The notes under the pieces are model-generated. The model did no database searches and was not told the origin of the DNA. It was given only the letters and a program-made list of their open reading frames with translations. Positions 7,766-15,536 of a stretch of DNA of 43,513 nt are shown piece after piece. Numbering within the stretch: position 1 is the first letter of the stretch; each line of letters begins with the position of its first letter. The position numbers were made by a program, and so were the translations under genes. The stretch comes from Nitrospirota bacterium (GTDB lineage Bacteria; Nitrospirota; JACRHJ01), in assembly GCA_016212105.1 (NCBI GenBank), contig JACRHJ010000023.1, positions 1-43,513 on the forward strand. Reading direction: 5' to 3'.

Positions 7766-7996
7766 TTAGCCCTTCTGGATCGTTATCTTCCAGACCGCGT
7801 CGCCGTCCTTGTCCACGCTGACGACCTTGTGGCCGGCCTCTGTCGCCCACCTGGGTATCTCTTCGGAAGAGAGCGGGTAGTCCAGTATCACGCAGACCTG
7901 GTCGCCGGAGCTCATCTTGGAGTTTACGAACTTCTTTGTCTTGACGGTAGCGTACGGGCAGACCTCACCCTTGACATCCAGATCAAAATTCGCCAT
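7766..7996 (-). CDS. TusA/SirA-like sulfur carrier
   Basis: A 76-aa protein with the TusA signature EVCPYATVKTKK, in which Cys13-Pro14 is the sulfur-carrying site, followed by a short beta/alpha fold (VCVILDYPLSSEEIPRWATEAGHKV). It is in the same operon as three DsrE-superfamily genes, which fits a sulfur-transfer relay. AGGAGGTATTTAAG precedes the ATG and gives a strong ribosome site. The preceding receiver-like gene is 112 bp away. Confidence 0.85.
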   Translation of the reverse strand: MANFDLDVKGEVCPYATVKTKKFVNSKMSSGDQVCVILDYPLSSEEIPRWATEAGHKVVSVDKDGDAVWKITIQKG

Positions 7997-8108
7997 CTTA
8001 AATACCTCCTGTTGTGGTTTGGCGGCAAGGCCCGGATGGGATGCCGCCGGTATGGGTTAGTGCTGCTGTTTCCATGCCCGGCCGGGGCCGGACACAGGAC
8101 AAGGGGGG

Positions 8109-8525
8109 TCACCTCCTTTCCTGGGACTGTTCTCTTTCCAGTTTCTTGAGCGCGCTCCTTATTATCTCCTCAAGGCTTTCCATGTCGATCGGCTTGTACA
8201 TGTAGTAAAACACGCCCTGCTCCATGACGCTGCTCCCGGTCTCGACGGAGTAGTCGCCGGACAAGGCTATCACGGGGACGCGCGGCCTGCACTTCCTGAT
8301 GATCTGGATGGTCTTGGCAATGGGCAGGCCCGCGAGGTCCACATCTATTATAATGAGGTCTACCTGCTTGTCAAGAACTTCCAGCAGGAGGTCCGAAGTT
8401 TCATGGACGCAGGTCGCTTTTTTCCCGAGCTTCCCGCCTATGAGCCCGGACAGCAGGTCGCGCGTTTCGGCCTCGGAGCTGCCTATCAGGATCGTGCCCG
8501 TCAAGTCGGAAACAGGTATGCGCAT
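8109..8525 (-). CDS. stand-alone receiver-domain protein, atypical
   Basis: A 138-aa protein consisting of one CheY-like receiver domain. The phospho-acceptor candidate is Asp61 (LIIIDVDL), the Thr/Ser position is Ser89 (ALSGD) and the conserved Lys is Lys111 (YKPID). The acidic pair that normally binds magnesium after the first strand is replaced by serines (ILIGSSEAE), so phosphorylation may be impaired. There is no output domain; the end is a charged helix. It is the first gene downstream of a sigma-54 promoter and precedes the TusA/DsrE genes. Confidence 0.8.
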   Translation of the reverse strand: MRIPVSDLTGTILIGSSEAETRDLLSGLIGGKLGKKATCVHETSDLLLEVLDKQVDLIIIDVDLAGLPIAKTIQIIRKCRPRVPVIALSGDYSVETGSSVMEQGVFYYMYKPIDMESLEEIIRSALKKLEREQSQERR

Positions 8526-8600
8526 GCCTTCATACCCCTTGAATATAATTGAAAAAACGGCCAGGCCCGGCGGATACGGACCATCAACAGCCTATAACAT

Positions 8601-8616
8601 TGCAAAAGGGCTGCCA
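8601..8616 (-). promoter_or_regulatory. sigma-54 promoter
   Basis: Read on the minus strand, TGGCAGCCCTTTTGCA has the -24 GG and -12 GC exactly ten bases apart and matches the RpoN consensus closely. It lies about 76 bp before the receiver gene. The enhancer-binding activator is not in this window. Confidence 0.7.
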
Positions 8617-8787
8617 GAACCAGAAAATCGGGCGCTATAAATTAGCTGGCGGCTAACCTGCTGATAAGACAAGGTATTGCACACATGCGCCGGCGGGCCA
8701 CAGGATGGCCGAACCTCCGGACCGGCATGGCAAGGGACATTCTTGCCCCGGAAATGGTATGAATAGCCCGTAAAAACGGACTCAAGT

Positions 8788-8823
8788 GCCAAAAACAAAA
8801 GCTGGGGCAGGTTTGCCCCAGCT
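8788..8823 (-). terminator. rho-independent terminator of the chromate operon
   Basis: On the minus strand a 10-bp stem (AGCTGGGGCA with TGCCCCAGCT) is followed by TTTTGTTTTT. It lies about 100 bp after the MFS gene. The rest of the 8526-8926 spacer holds the sigma-54 promoter, a CCCCGTGTCGAGCACGGGG hairpin (8892-8909) and a dispersed repeat; no gene is seen. Confidence 0.75.
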
Positions 8824-8926
8824 ATACCATCGCTGTCCCACATGAGATGCCCATTAATAACCCGGCACTCAAACAGACAGACTTCCTGGCCCCCGTGTCG
8901 AGCACGGGGCGACATGCAAAAGCCTG

Positions 8927-10132
8927 TCATTCCCGCGAAAGCGGGAATCCAGCGACATTAGGACTGGTTGCCATGACAACCGTGAATGACGCGCACGCCA
9001 GCCCAAGCACGGCCGCCGCGCCCATGAACGCCGCCCCGAACCCGAACGCCGCCGCGATGAACCCTGCTGCGAGCGGCCCGGTGGTGTGTCCTATGTCCAT
9101 GACGGAGCCGAGTATGCCCATGGACGACCCCAGCCCCTCCTTGCGGCTCAGGTCGGCGATGTACGCGGACGTGGCGGACGTGACCACGGATATGCAGAGG
9201 CCGAACATGACGCTGAGGGAAAGAAGCGGGAGCAGGCCGATGGAGACTGAGAAGCCAAGAAGGCAAAGCGCGCCCGCGAGCGTGCCTGCTATAATCTGAG
9301 GTTTTCTTCCGTGCCTGTCCGAGAACCGGCCCATGACCGGCTTCGTGAGCGCAAGCGTTATGACCTGGGACGACAGAAGCAGCCCGACGATGTACGCGCT
9401 GTGCCCTTCCTTGAGCGCGTGGAGCGGCAGGAATGTCTCGAACGTGCCGTACGCGAAGAGAATCGAGGCCTCTGCCGCCGCCGTGACAAGTATCAGCCTG
9501 TTGGAGGCCGCCGCCCGGAACTCCGCGAACGCGCGTGACCAGTCGTGCGGTCCGGCCTGTCCGGTGTCTTCCGCAGGGAGCCGCAGTAGCAGCGCAAGCG
9601 CAATCAGCCCTGCGATACCGCAGAGGATGTACACACCGCGAAACCCCAGCGCCGGCGCGTAGACGTATGCGCCGATTACCGCCCCGCCCGCGACCGGCGC
9701 CGCGAACCGGCCCAGGAGCGTAGAGGTCGAGAACCAGCCTATCTTCTCGCCCCGCCCTGTTTCGTGAAGCCCTGCCACGAAGGCCATCGCTACTGGTATA
9801 AAAATCGCGGTTGCGAAGCCGTGGTAGAACCTGACAAGCGCGAGCTGCCAGATATTCTCGACCACGAGGTAGAGTAGCGGCGCGGTAGCGAACACGAACC
9901 CCGATACCGCGAGCAGCCTTCTCCGCCCGAACCTGTCTGCGAGTATCCCCGCCGGTATGCTCGCCAGTATACCCGTGAGCGCGGACACGGACGCGACCAT
10001 CCCGACGCCTGACGGCCCCGCGCCCAGGTGCGCCGCGAAGAGAGGCAGGGCGGGGCTCTTGGATATGGTCGAGCTGAATATGGCGAACAGCCCGGCAGTG
10101 CAGAGCAGCGCGAACGGGTTTTGCTTCGTCAT
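8927..10132 (-). CDS. MFS family permease
   Basis: A 401-aa protein with about 12 membrane helices. The MFS loop motif after helix 2 is present (GILADRFGRRRLL) with its second-half echo (GRFSDRHGRKP). Substrate is unknown; a drug or metabolite efflux role is possible in a chromate-resistance operon. It is the last gene of that operon, 2 bp after the HD gene. The last residues (GFPLSRE) and the stop codon are encoded by a dispersed palindromic repeat (8926-8956), so the native C-terminus was probably replaced. Confidence 0.85.
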   Translation of the reverse strand: MTKQNPFALLCTAGLFAIFSSTISKSPALPLFAAHLGAGPSGVGMVASVSALTGILASIPAGILADRFGRRRLLAVSGFVFATAPLLYLVVENIWQLALVRFYHGFATAIFIPVAMAFVAGLHETGRGEKIGWFSTSTLLGRFAAPVAGGAVIGAYVYAPALGFRGVYILCGIAGLIALALLLRLPAEDTGQAGPHDWSRAFAEFRAAASNRLILVTAAAEASILFAYGTFETFLPLHALKEGHSAYIVGLLLSSQVITLALTKPVMGRFSDRHGRKPQIIAGTLAGALCLLGFSVSIGLLPLLSLSVMFGLCISVVTSATSAYIADLSRKEGLGSSMGILGSVMDIGHTTGPLAAGFIAAAFGFGAAFMGAAAVLGLACASFTVVMATSPNVAGFPLSRE

Positions 10133-10134
10133 TA

Positions 10135-10890
10135 TCAGGCCATCAGCCCCTGTATCTCGTTATGGTAGCCCAGGTATCTTTCGAGGGTAATCTCATTCTT
10201 GCCGTACTTGGGGTACGCCCTGAGTATCTCCTCGAACCGCCGCTCCGCCTCGCGCTCGTCCGGGCCGATGTCCACGACGTCCTCCGTGATGATGTCCACA
10301 AGCCGGTCGGCGTAGATTATTATCCGCTCCTCAAGCAGGTTCAGCGTGTAGTCCTTTACTGGCAGGCCGAGTTCAATAGCCTCCAGCTCCGTAAGCCCGC
10401 CCCGGATGTGCTTCTCCATCACGTCCGTGATGGACTTGGGGAGCCCAAGCACCGCGCCCATCTCCGCGCCGATCTTGCCGTGCTCCATCGCATGGGTCTT
10501 CGCCTTTCCGAGGTCGTGGAAGAGCGCGCCCCGCACGACCAGCTCCATGTCGAGGGCCGCGCCAGTCCTGACGGCAAGCTCCGCGGCCTTTTCCGCGACC
10601 TTCACGCAGTGGGCAATGTCGTCCTCAGTCACACCCTCGCGCCTCAGGATGCCAATGTCTGCTTCACTGATGCCGGTCATCGTGATGTCGTCCACTATAT
10701 GCCGGATAAACTCGCGCCGCCCTTCCGCGCCGTACTGCGCCTCGATGAGCTTCCCGTTGTCGTGTACCTTCGCCACGTCGTGCCGCTCCGCCTTTTTGTC
10801 CGGGTCGGTGTCCAGCCAGTCGTGCACCGCCATATAGTCCTTGCCGGTCTTCGCGGCGCTCGTGGCCGCGTGTACGTGTATCTTGGGCAT
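10135..10890 (-). CDS. DUF6915-like plus HD-domain hydrolase
   Basis: A 251-aa, two-part protein. Residues 6-55 (HAATSAAKTG, DYMAVHDWLD, RHDVAKVHDNG) resemble the small His-rich DUF6915 domain. Residues 75-230 are an HD phosphohydrolase of HDIG type: His94 (AHCVKV), His125-Asp126 (FHDLGKAKTH), then His137 and His161 and a distal Asp (YADRLVD). HD proteins hydrolyse nucleotides or other phosphate esters using metal ions; the substrate is unknown. AAGGAGAC precedes ATG 10890. The pairing of the two domains and the location in a chr operon are unusual. Confidence 0.75.
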   Translation of the reverse strand: MPKIHVHAATSAAKTGKDYMAVHDWLDTDPDKKAERHDVAKVHDNGKLIEAQYGAEGRREFIRHIVDDITMTGISEADIGILRREGVTEDDIAHCVKVAEKAAELAVRTGAALDMELVVRGALFHDLGKAKTHAMEHGKIGAEMGAVLGLPKSITDVMEKHIRGGLTELEAIELGLPVKDYTLNLLEERIIIYADRLVDIITEDVVDIGPDEREAERRFEEILRAYPKYGKNEITLERYLGYHNEIQGLMA

Positions 10891-10922
10891 TATGTGTCTC
10901 CTTCCGCTTGTTGGTCGATGTT

Positions 10923-11768
10923 TTACTGCGCCTTCACGACAAGGACCGCGCAACCCGCGTTCCCTATCACCTTCTCCGTGGCGCTGCCCATCAGCGCCTT
11001 CTTTATCCCGGACTTGCCGTAAGTCCCCATCACTATAAGGTCTACGCTCCTGCCGCCCGCGGTCTCGACTATCACGTCGAACGACCTGCCTGTCGGGGTC
11101 GCGGTCTCGACCGCGACGCCCTCTTTCCGGGCCATTTCCGCAGCCTGTCCAACACAGGCCTCCGCTTCCTTCCGTTCATCCTCGTTGCGCATGGCGGATA
11201 CGGCGACAACGGTGCCGCCGCCGCGCTTCGCAATTTCGATGGCCCTTCTTACCGCCGCCAGGCTGTGCGCCGAGCCGTCGGTGGCTGCCAGGACCCGCTT
11301 GTACTCGATCCGCGCCGACCTCGGGACGACCAGTACGTCGCAGGGCGCATTGCCTACGACCTTCGCGGCGACCTCTCCCATCAGGAGCTTGGCCAGCCCT
11401 TTTGCGCCGCGCCTCCCTATGACGATCATGTCCGCGCGTTTCTCCGTGGCATGCTCCACTATGCTGTCGTGCGGGTCGTCGCCCTGGACGATTATAGTTG
11501 TGCAGTCTACCCCGGACTCGGATGCCCGCGCACGCACCTTGTCGAGGTTGCCCTCGGCCTGCGCGAATATCGCCTTTTCCACATCCTCGCGCGACAACGT
11601 CTCGTAGTCCGTAGTCGTCTCAGCGACTGTCATCGCAAACAGGCTGCTTGAGCAGCCCTTGGCGAGGCTGATGGCCTCCCGCACCGCCCCTTCGCTGTAT
11701 TCGGTGCCGTCGGTAGCCAGCAGCAGCCTTTCAACTTTCCCTGTAGGACAATATCCGGTGCTTTCCAT
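10923..11768 (-). CDS. tandem-domain universal stress protein
   Basis: A 281-aa protein with two Usp domains (about 12-148 and 154-280). Each begins with a LLLATDGT/VLAATDGS strand and loop. The ATP-binding pattern G-2X-G-9X-G-S is intact in the second domain (GTYGKSG...MGSA). In the first the last position is Glu (MGEVA), so ATP binding there may be weakened. Usp proteins respond to general stress. It lies between chrA and the HD gene in one operon, 21 bp after chrA. Confidence 0.9.
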   Translation of the reverse strand: MESTGYCPTGKVERLLLATDGTEYSEGAVREAISLAKGCSSSLFAMTVAETTTDYETLSREDVEKAIFAQAEGNLDKVRARASESGVDCTTIIVQGDDPHDSIVEHATEKRADMIVIGRRGAKGLAKLLMGEVAAKVVGNAPCDVLVVPRSARIEYKRVLAATDGSAHSLAAVRRAIEIAKRGGGTVVAVSAMRNEDERKEAEACVGQAAEMARKEGVAVETATPTGRSFDVIVETAGGRSVDLIVMGTYGKSGIKKALMGSATEKVIGNAGCAVLVVKAQ

Positions 11769-11789
11769 TGCACGCTCCTTTTGTTTTGC

Positions 11790-13091
11790 TTACATTAATA
11801 AAACGGCCTTCCACAGATAACCCGCGCAGGCCGAGCCCGCTATCACCGGCAGCATCGGCCATTTGAGGAACTGCATCCCAAGGAAGGCCGCCGCCGCCGC
11901 TGCCACCGCGAACAGGTCGAGCCCGCCCGCGTCTGAAACTACCGCATGGCGCGTAAAGTTCACGCCAAGGTTCAATACCACTCCGACGACCGCGGCGGTG
12001 ATCGCCGACAGGGCAGCGCCGAGACGCGCATTCCCCCGGAGCCTTTCGATAAACGGCGCGAGGAGCAGCACGAACAGGAAAGACGGTAGGAACGTGACCC
12101 AGGTCGTGAGCAGCCCTCCGACCGCCCCGGCCACACCGGGTGTCAGCCCGCAGGTGTTGTTGTACGCGGCGACGTAGCCGACGAACTGGTTTACCATGAT
12201 GAGCGGGCCGGGCGTCGTCTCCGCCAGGGCCAGGCCGTCCATCATCTGCTCCTGCCGTATCCAGCCGTAGTGTTCCACCGCCTGCTGCCCGACATACGAC
12301 AGCACCGCGTACGCGCCTCCGAACGTCACGACGGCCGCCTTGCTGAATAGCACGCCTATGTCCACGAATATACTGTCCCACCCGAACCATGCCCCAAGCA
12401 CGGCGACCGGAAGCGCCCACATGGTGAGGCAAACGCCCGTCACCTTGAACGCCCTCGGCCATCTCGGCCGGCCGGCGTCGGCGGCAGGATAGCCGCCTTG
12501 CGCGTCCTGGCCTTCCGGGGCCTGCCTGGGCTTCAGTACGACGAACCATTTCGGCGAGTACACACCGCCGAGATAGCCGATGGTCCCGGCGGCGAAGACG
12601 ATGACGGGGAACGGGACGTCCAGGATGTATATGCCTATGAAGGCGGACGCCGCCAGCGCGGCCAGGGCCTCGTTCTTTATGGACTTCCTGCCGATGCGGA
12701 TAACCGCCTCGGCGACGATCGCCACCACCGCCGGTTTCAGCCCGTAGAAAAGGGCGGAGACGGCGGGGATATTGCCGAAGGAGGCGTACATCCACGACAG
12801 ACCCCAAAGGATAAACACGGACGGGAGCACGAACAACGTGCCGGCCACGATGCCGCCCCACGTCCTGTGCATCAGCCAGCCGATATACACCGCGAGCTGC
12901 TGGGCCTCCGGGCCGGGCAGCAGCATGCAGAAGTTAAGCGCCTGCAGGAAGTGGTTGTCTGATACCCACTTCTTCTTTTCGACGATATCCTTGTGCATCA
13001 TCGCTATCTGGCCGGCCGGGCCGCCGAAGCTGATGAACCCCAGCTTGAGCCAGTATCTGAAAGCCTCGCGGAACGGGATGTCCTGCCTCAA
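11790..13091 (-). CDS. chrA: chromate transporter, long ChrA type
   Basis: A 433-aa membrane protein made of two homologous halves, as in long-chain CHR transporters that export chromate across the inner membrane. Both halves start with a family signature: KLGFISFGGPAGQIAMMHKD near residue 16 and VTFGGAYAVLSYV near residue 245. The proline-rich motifs are present (NFCMLLPGPEAQQLA and ALAETTPGPLIMVNQF). The hydrophilic linker (about 185-215) separates the halves. It lies 15 bp after chrB, which supports a chromate-resistance role. Confidence 0.92.
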   Translation of the reverse strand: MRQDIPFREAFRYWLKLGFISFGGPAGQIAMMHKDIVEKKKWVSDNHFLQALNFCMLLPGPEAQQLAVYIGWLMHRTWGGIVAGTLFVLPSVFILWGLSWMYASFGNIPAVSALFYGLKPAVVAIVAEAVIRIGRKSIKNEALAALAASAFIGIYILDVPFPVIVFAAGTIGYLGGVYSPKWFVVLKPRQAPEGQDAQGGYPAADAGRPRWPRAFKVTGVCLTMWALPVAVLGAWFGWDSIFVDIGVLFSKAAVVTFGGAYAVLSYVGQQAVEHYGWIRQEQMMDGLALAETTPGPLIMVNQFVGYVAAYNNTCGLTPGVAGAVGGLLTTWVTFLPSFLFVLLLAPFIERLRGNARLGAALSAITAAVVGVVLNLGVNFTRHAVVSDAGGLDLFAVAAAAAAFLGMQFLKWPMLPVIAGSACAGYLWKAVLLM

Positions 13092-13106
13092 CCTTGTCTC
13101 CTTCTT

Positions 13107-14093
13107 TTACTTCTTCGACGCGTACAGCAACTCGAATATGGCCATGCCCTTCTCCAGGGCCTCCTTGTCGTCTCTCGCCATCTTCCTGATGCCGGAGAGT
13201 ATCTCCTCGATGCCCCTTGCCTCAGGCGCGTTGTACCTGCCGTCCTTTACATCCAGCTCGTGCACGACCTCCGCGACGGACTTGAGCGCCTTGTCCTTCA
13301 GGCCGAAGGACTTCATCAGCACCTCGAACGTGCAGAGGTCTCCGGCGTGGGTGAACTCTCCGCCCCGGACGTCGTAAGACACCTCGCCGGCCGGGAGCCC
13401 CGCGACCTCGGCCTCGTCGATGAACCCGAATGCGGCGTCCCTGTCCACGAACCGCCTGACGAGCCAGGCCGAGGCCATCCTGTCGACGAACGGTATTTTC
13501 CTCGTGACCCAGGTCCTGCCCCGGTAATCCTCGGCCTTCCTCGCCACGACCCCGGGGCTTTTCCCGGCTACGCCGCCCGACAGGCCCGATAACTCGGCGG
13601 ACAGCGCGTTTATCCGCCTGCCCGTCTCGATACCCGCCTTCGACGAGAAGAAGTCCGTGCCCCGTATCTCGTCGTACTCCCTCACGCACTTGTCGAGCGC
13701 CGCCGAAATGGCCTTGCCGTTAACCGTGCCCGAAGCGACCCTGACCGCGCTGACCTTTCGCCCGACGTCCTCCAGCCTCTTGCCGAGCGCGCGATAGGCC
13801 TCGGCCCTCTGGCTGTCGAAAAGCGCAACCACCTCGGCGTCCGTCATCGTCTCGATGGCCGCCACCTTGACGAACGCGGCCTCCCCCTTCATGGAGGAGA
13901 CCTCGGACACGAGCCATGAGAGCAGCTCGTGGTGTTCGTCGTTGTACGGAAGCGCGTAGACCGAGCCCTTGAGCGGGAGAGCGCCAGCCTTCAGGAGCCT
14001 GCGCCAGACCTTCATCCGGTTCGCGGTCGGCCTGGCCGGCACGCTGTAGAAGAACAGGAGCCAGCGCGGATGGTTTTTCGTCTCACCCTTCAT
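13107..14093 (-). CDS. chrB: chromate resistance protein ChrB
   Basis: A 328-aa protein with the two ChrB parts: an N-terminal domain (WLLFFYSVPARPTANRMKVW, then KGSVYALPYND) and a C-terminal domain (TWVTRKIPFVDRMASAWLVRRF, FTHAGDLCTFEVLMKSF). In Ochrobactrum-type systems ChrB regulates the chr operon in response to chromate. The arrangement directly before chrA is classical. It may act on the palindrome in the operon's own promoter at 14327-14342, but this is inference. Confidence 0.9.
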   Translation of the reverse strand: MKGETKNHPRWLLFFYSVPARPTANRMKVWRRLLKAGALPLKGSVYALPYNDEHHELLSWLVSEVSSMKGEAAFVKVAAIETMTDAEVVALFDSQRAEAYRALGKRLEDVGRKVSAVRVASGTVNGKAISAALDKCVREYDEIRGTDFFSSKAGIETGRRINALSAELSGLSGGVAGKSPGVVARKAEDYRGRTWVTRKIPFVDRMASAWLVRRFVDRDAAFGFIDEAEVAGLPAGEVSYDVRGGEFTHAGDLCTFEVLMKSFGLKDKALKSVAEVVHELDVKDGRYNAPEARGIEEILSGIRKMARDDKEALEKGMAIFELLYASKK

Positions 14094-14099
14094 CCGGCG

Positions 14100-14288
14100 T
14101 CAGCCCTTCGCCACGCAGAGGTGGTGTTCCTCGTCGTAGTCGTAGCCTTTCTTGCAGTGAGGCCCCAGGGACTCGATGAACTCTTCCGCGGTCTCGACCT
14201 CGCCCAGCTCGGAAAACGCTATGGCGGCGAAGTATGCGTCCATGTCGTCCAGTTCCTCGCCTTTGGGTTTGTATGTCAGGTCTTTCAT
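14100..14288 (-). CDS. 62-aa acidic protein heading the chr operon
   Basis: Starts at ATG 14288 with AGGAGGACGCC just upstream. Of the 62 residues, most are charged; the end has two Cys (GPHCKKGYDYDEEHHLCVAKG). No family recognised. It is the promoter-proximal gene and lies 6 bp before chrB, so it is expressed with chromate resistance and could be a metal-binding or regulatory peptide, which is only a guess. Confidence 0.6.
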   Translation of the reverse strand: MKDLTYKPKGEELDDMDAYFAAIAFSELGEVETAEEFIESLGPHCKKGYDYDEEHHLCVAKG

Positions 14289-14307
14289 GGCGTCCTCCTG
14301 TTGTGTG

Positions 14308-14353
14308 TTGTAACTCTTGCTTATAATGTAGCACGTGTTACAAGGCTTGTCAA
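14308..14353 (-). promoter_or_regulatory. sigma-70 promoter and operator of the chr operon
   Basis: On the minus strand TTGACA (14348-14353) and TACATT (14325-14330) are 17 bp apart. A nearly perfect 16-bp palindrome TGTAGCACGTGTTACA (plus-strand reading, 14327-14342, one mismatched pair) covers the -10 and the spacer. A further TTGTAAC/GTTACAA pair (14308-14314 and 14337-14343) surrounds the start point. This layout fits a repressor that blocks RNA polymerase. Confidence 0.7.
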
Positions 14354-14383
14354 GTCCGGTTGCGAGGGCAGCGCGGAAGGCGC

Positions 14384-14411
14384 AAAAAAAGGGCCGACAC
14401 GGATGCCGGCC
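14384..14411 (-). terminator. rho-independent terminator after the cupin gene
   Basis: On the minus strand GGCCGGC (14405-14411) pairs with GTCGGCC (14392-14398, one G-T pair) and a run of seven T follows (14384-14390). It separates the cupin gene from the chr promoter. A CCCCCTTTGTAAAAGGGGG hairpin (14433-14453) and one dispersed repeat (14480-14510) fill the rest of the spacer. Confidence 0.7.
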
Positions 14412-14518
14412 ACTGCATTGAATTCAGATATTTCCCCCTTTGTAAAAGGGGGATTAAGGGGGGATTTTGCCTTTGTGTTGTCATTCCCGAGAAAGCGGGA
14501 ATCCAGCGACTTTCATAA

Positions 14519-14833
14519 TTACCCCGGTTGCGGCACAATCAGCGCGAGAATCACAAACCGCTCGCCCTCGGAGCGGAACCCGTGCACCTCGTTCGGGCGT
14601 GACATTATCATCTCGCCCTCCTTCATCTGGTACTCCTTGTCGCCGACGATGACCGTGCCGCTGCCCCTGTACACCTGCATCATTACCTCGGACGTGGACG
14701 TGTGCCGCCCGACGCCCTGGCCCTTCTCCATGCAGAACAGCACCGCCCGGAACTGCGGCGAGTCGTGCAGCATCTTCGTCCGGGCGTGCTCCTCCATGTA
14801 CTCTATCTCGTCGTCAAGGTTTATCGGGAGCAT
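14519..14833 (-). CDS. small cupin-domain protein
   Basis: A 104-aa single-cupin protein. The two cupin motifs are recognisable: GQGVGRHTSTSEVMMQVYRGSG and EGEMIMSRPNEVHGF, giving His/Glu metal ligands. The substrate is unknown. It lies 6 bp after a DUF1858 gene with which it is probably co-transcribed, so a redox- or metal-sensing role is possible. A terminator follows at 14384-14411. Confidence 0.75.
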   Translation of the reverse strand: MLPINLDDEIEYMEEHARTKMLHDSPQFRAVLFCMEKGQGVGRHTSTSEVMMQVYRGSGTVIVGDKEYQMKEGEMIMSRPNEVHGFRSEGERFVILALIVPQPG

Positions 14834-14839
14834 CGGCCC

Positions 14840-15049
14840 TCAGTCCTCCAGTGCATTGATCTCGGCCAGCATGTCCTCGACACTTCTGCCGTAAAGCGCC
14901 GCCTCCACAGAAAGCGGCTCCCACATCACGCCGGGGCAGTCGAAGCAGGCCTCGCCGAAGTATTTGTCCATGACGCGCCGCGCCTCCGGCCTGGTCTCAA
15001 GGATAAAGGCTATCGGCATGTCCTTCGTAATAAGCGTCCTGGTTGTCAT
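14840..15049 (-). CDS. DUF1858 redox-disulfide domain protein
   Basis: A 69-aa protein made of one DUF1858 domain of the kind found next to hybrid-cluster proteins: an ITKDMPIAFILETRPEARRV start, a CFDCPG pair of cysteines (36 and 39) and a LSVEAALYGRSVEDMLAEINAL end. The CxxC pair suggests a thiol-disulfide switch. ATG 15049 follows AGGAGGTCGT. A longer frame upstream would read through a dispersed repeat and is rejected. Confidence 0.75.
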   Translation of the reverse strand: MTTRTLITKDMPIAFILETRPEARRVMDKYFGEACFDCPGVMWEPLSVEAALYGRSVEDMLAEINALED

Positions 15050-15536
15050 ACGACCTCCTGCAAGCAAGATTGTCATACATATAGTATAACACCGGCAGGC
15101 AGGATATTTGTCGCCCCGTGCCCATTCGGCTGCGCTCAGGGCAGGCCCTGACACGGGGTCCAGGAAGTTGTAGCTGCCCGATTTATCGGGCGCTTTTATT
15201 AACGCGGTGGATAAATATTCGGACATCCTCTTCAATATTGCGCGGCCTCAAGGGGGCGCGGCCCCCGCCACTAAATATTATGGCCCCGAACAAGGGGGAA
15301 ACGTTCCCCCTTGCATCCCCTCGATCCTGTTAGGATGGAAGCCAAATTATGGCGAGCTTCGCCCGCCGGATTTGTAACAATCTGGCCCCCACCTCTTACT
15401 CCCCCTCTTAAGATAAGAGGGGGCCGGGGGGCGTTATGAAGTATCGGCGATGAACCCAAATATTCAGCCGCCGGTTTAATAGTAGGGGAGCCCTTCCGCG
15501 CGCTCCCACGACGCGGGCGGGCGCGGAGGCCCGCCC
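15050..15536. repeat. 487-bp spacer filled with palindromic and dispersed repeats
   Basis: No gene is seen. Elements include a CGGGGCAC/GACACGGGG-type unit (15115-15160), a GCCCGATTTATCGGGC hairpin (15174-15190), a perfect 10-bp inverted repeat with 3-base loop (CAAGGGGGAA 15291-15300, TTCCCCCTTG 15304-15313), a CCCCCTCTT/AAGAGGGGG hairpin (15402-15424) and a GTAGGGGC unit (15482-15540). Relatives of several occur elsewhere in the window. Confidence 0.7.

Noticed and set aside
8592-8930. 112-residue minus-strand frame
   Set aside because: It contains the sigma-54 promoter, the terminator and repeats, and resembles no family.
14327-14342. Palindrome as an integron or attachment site
   Set aside because: It sits exactly on the -10 and spacer of a good promoter; no integrase or cassette structure is nearby.
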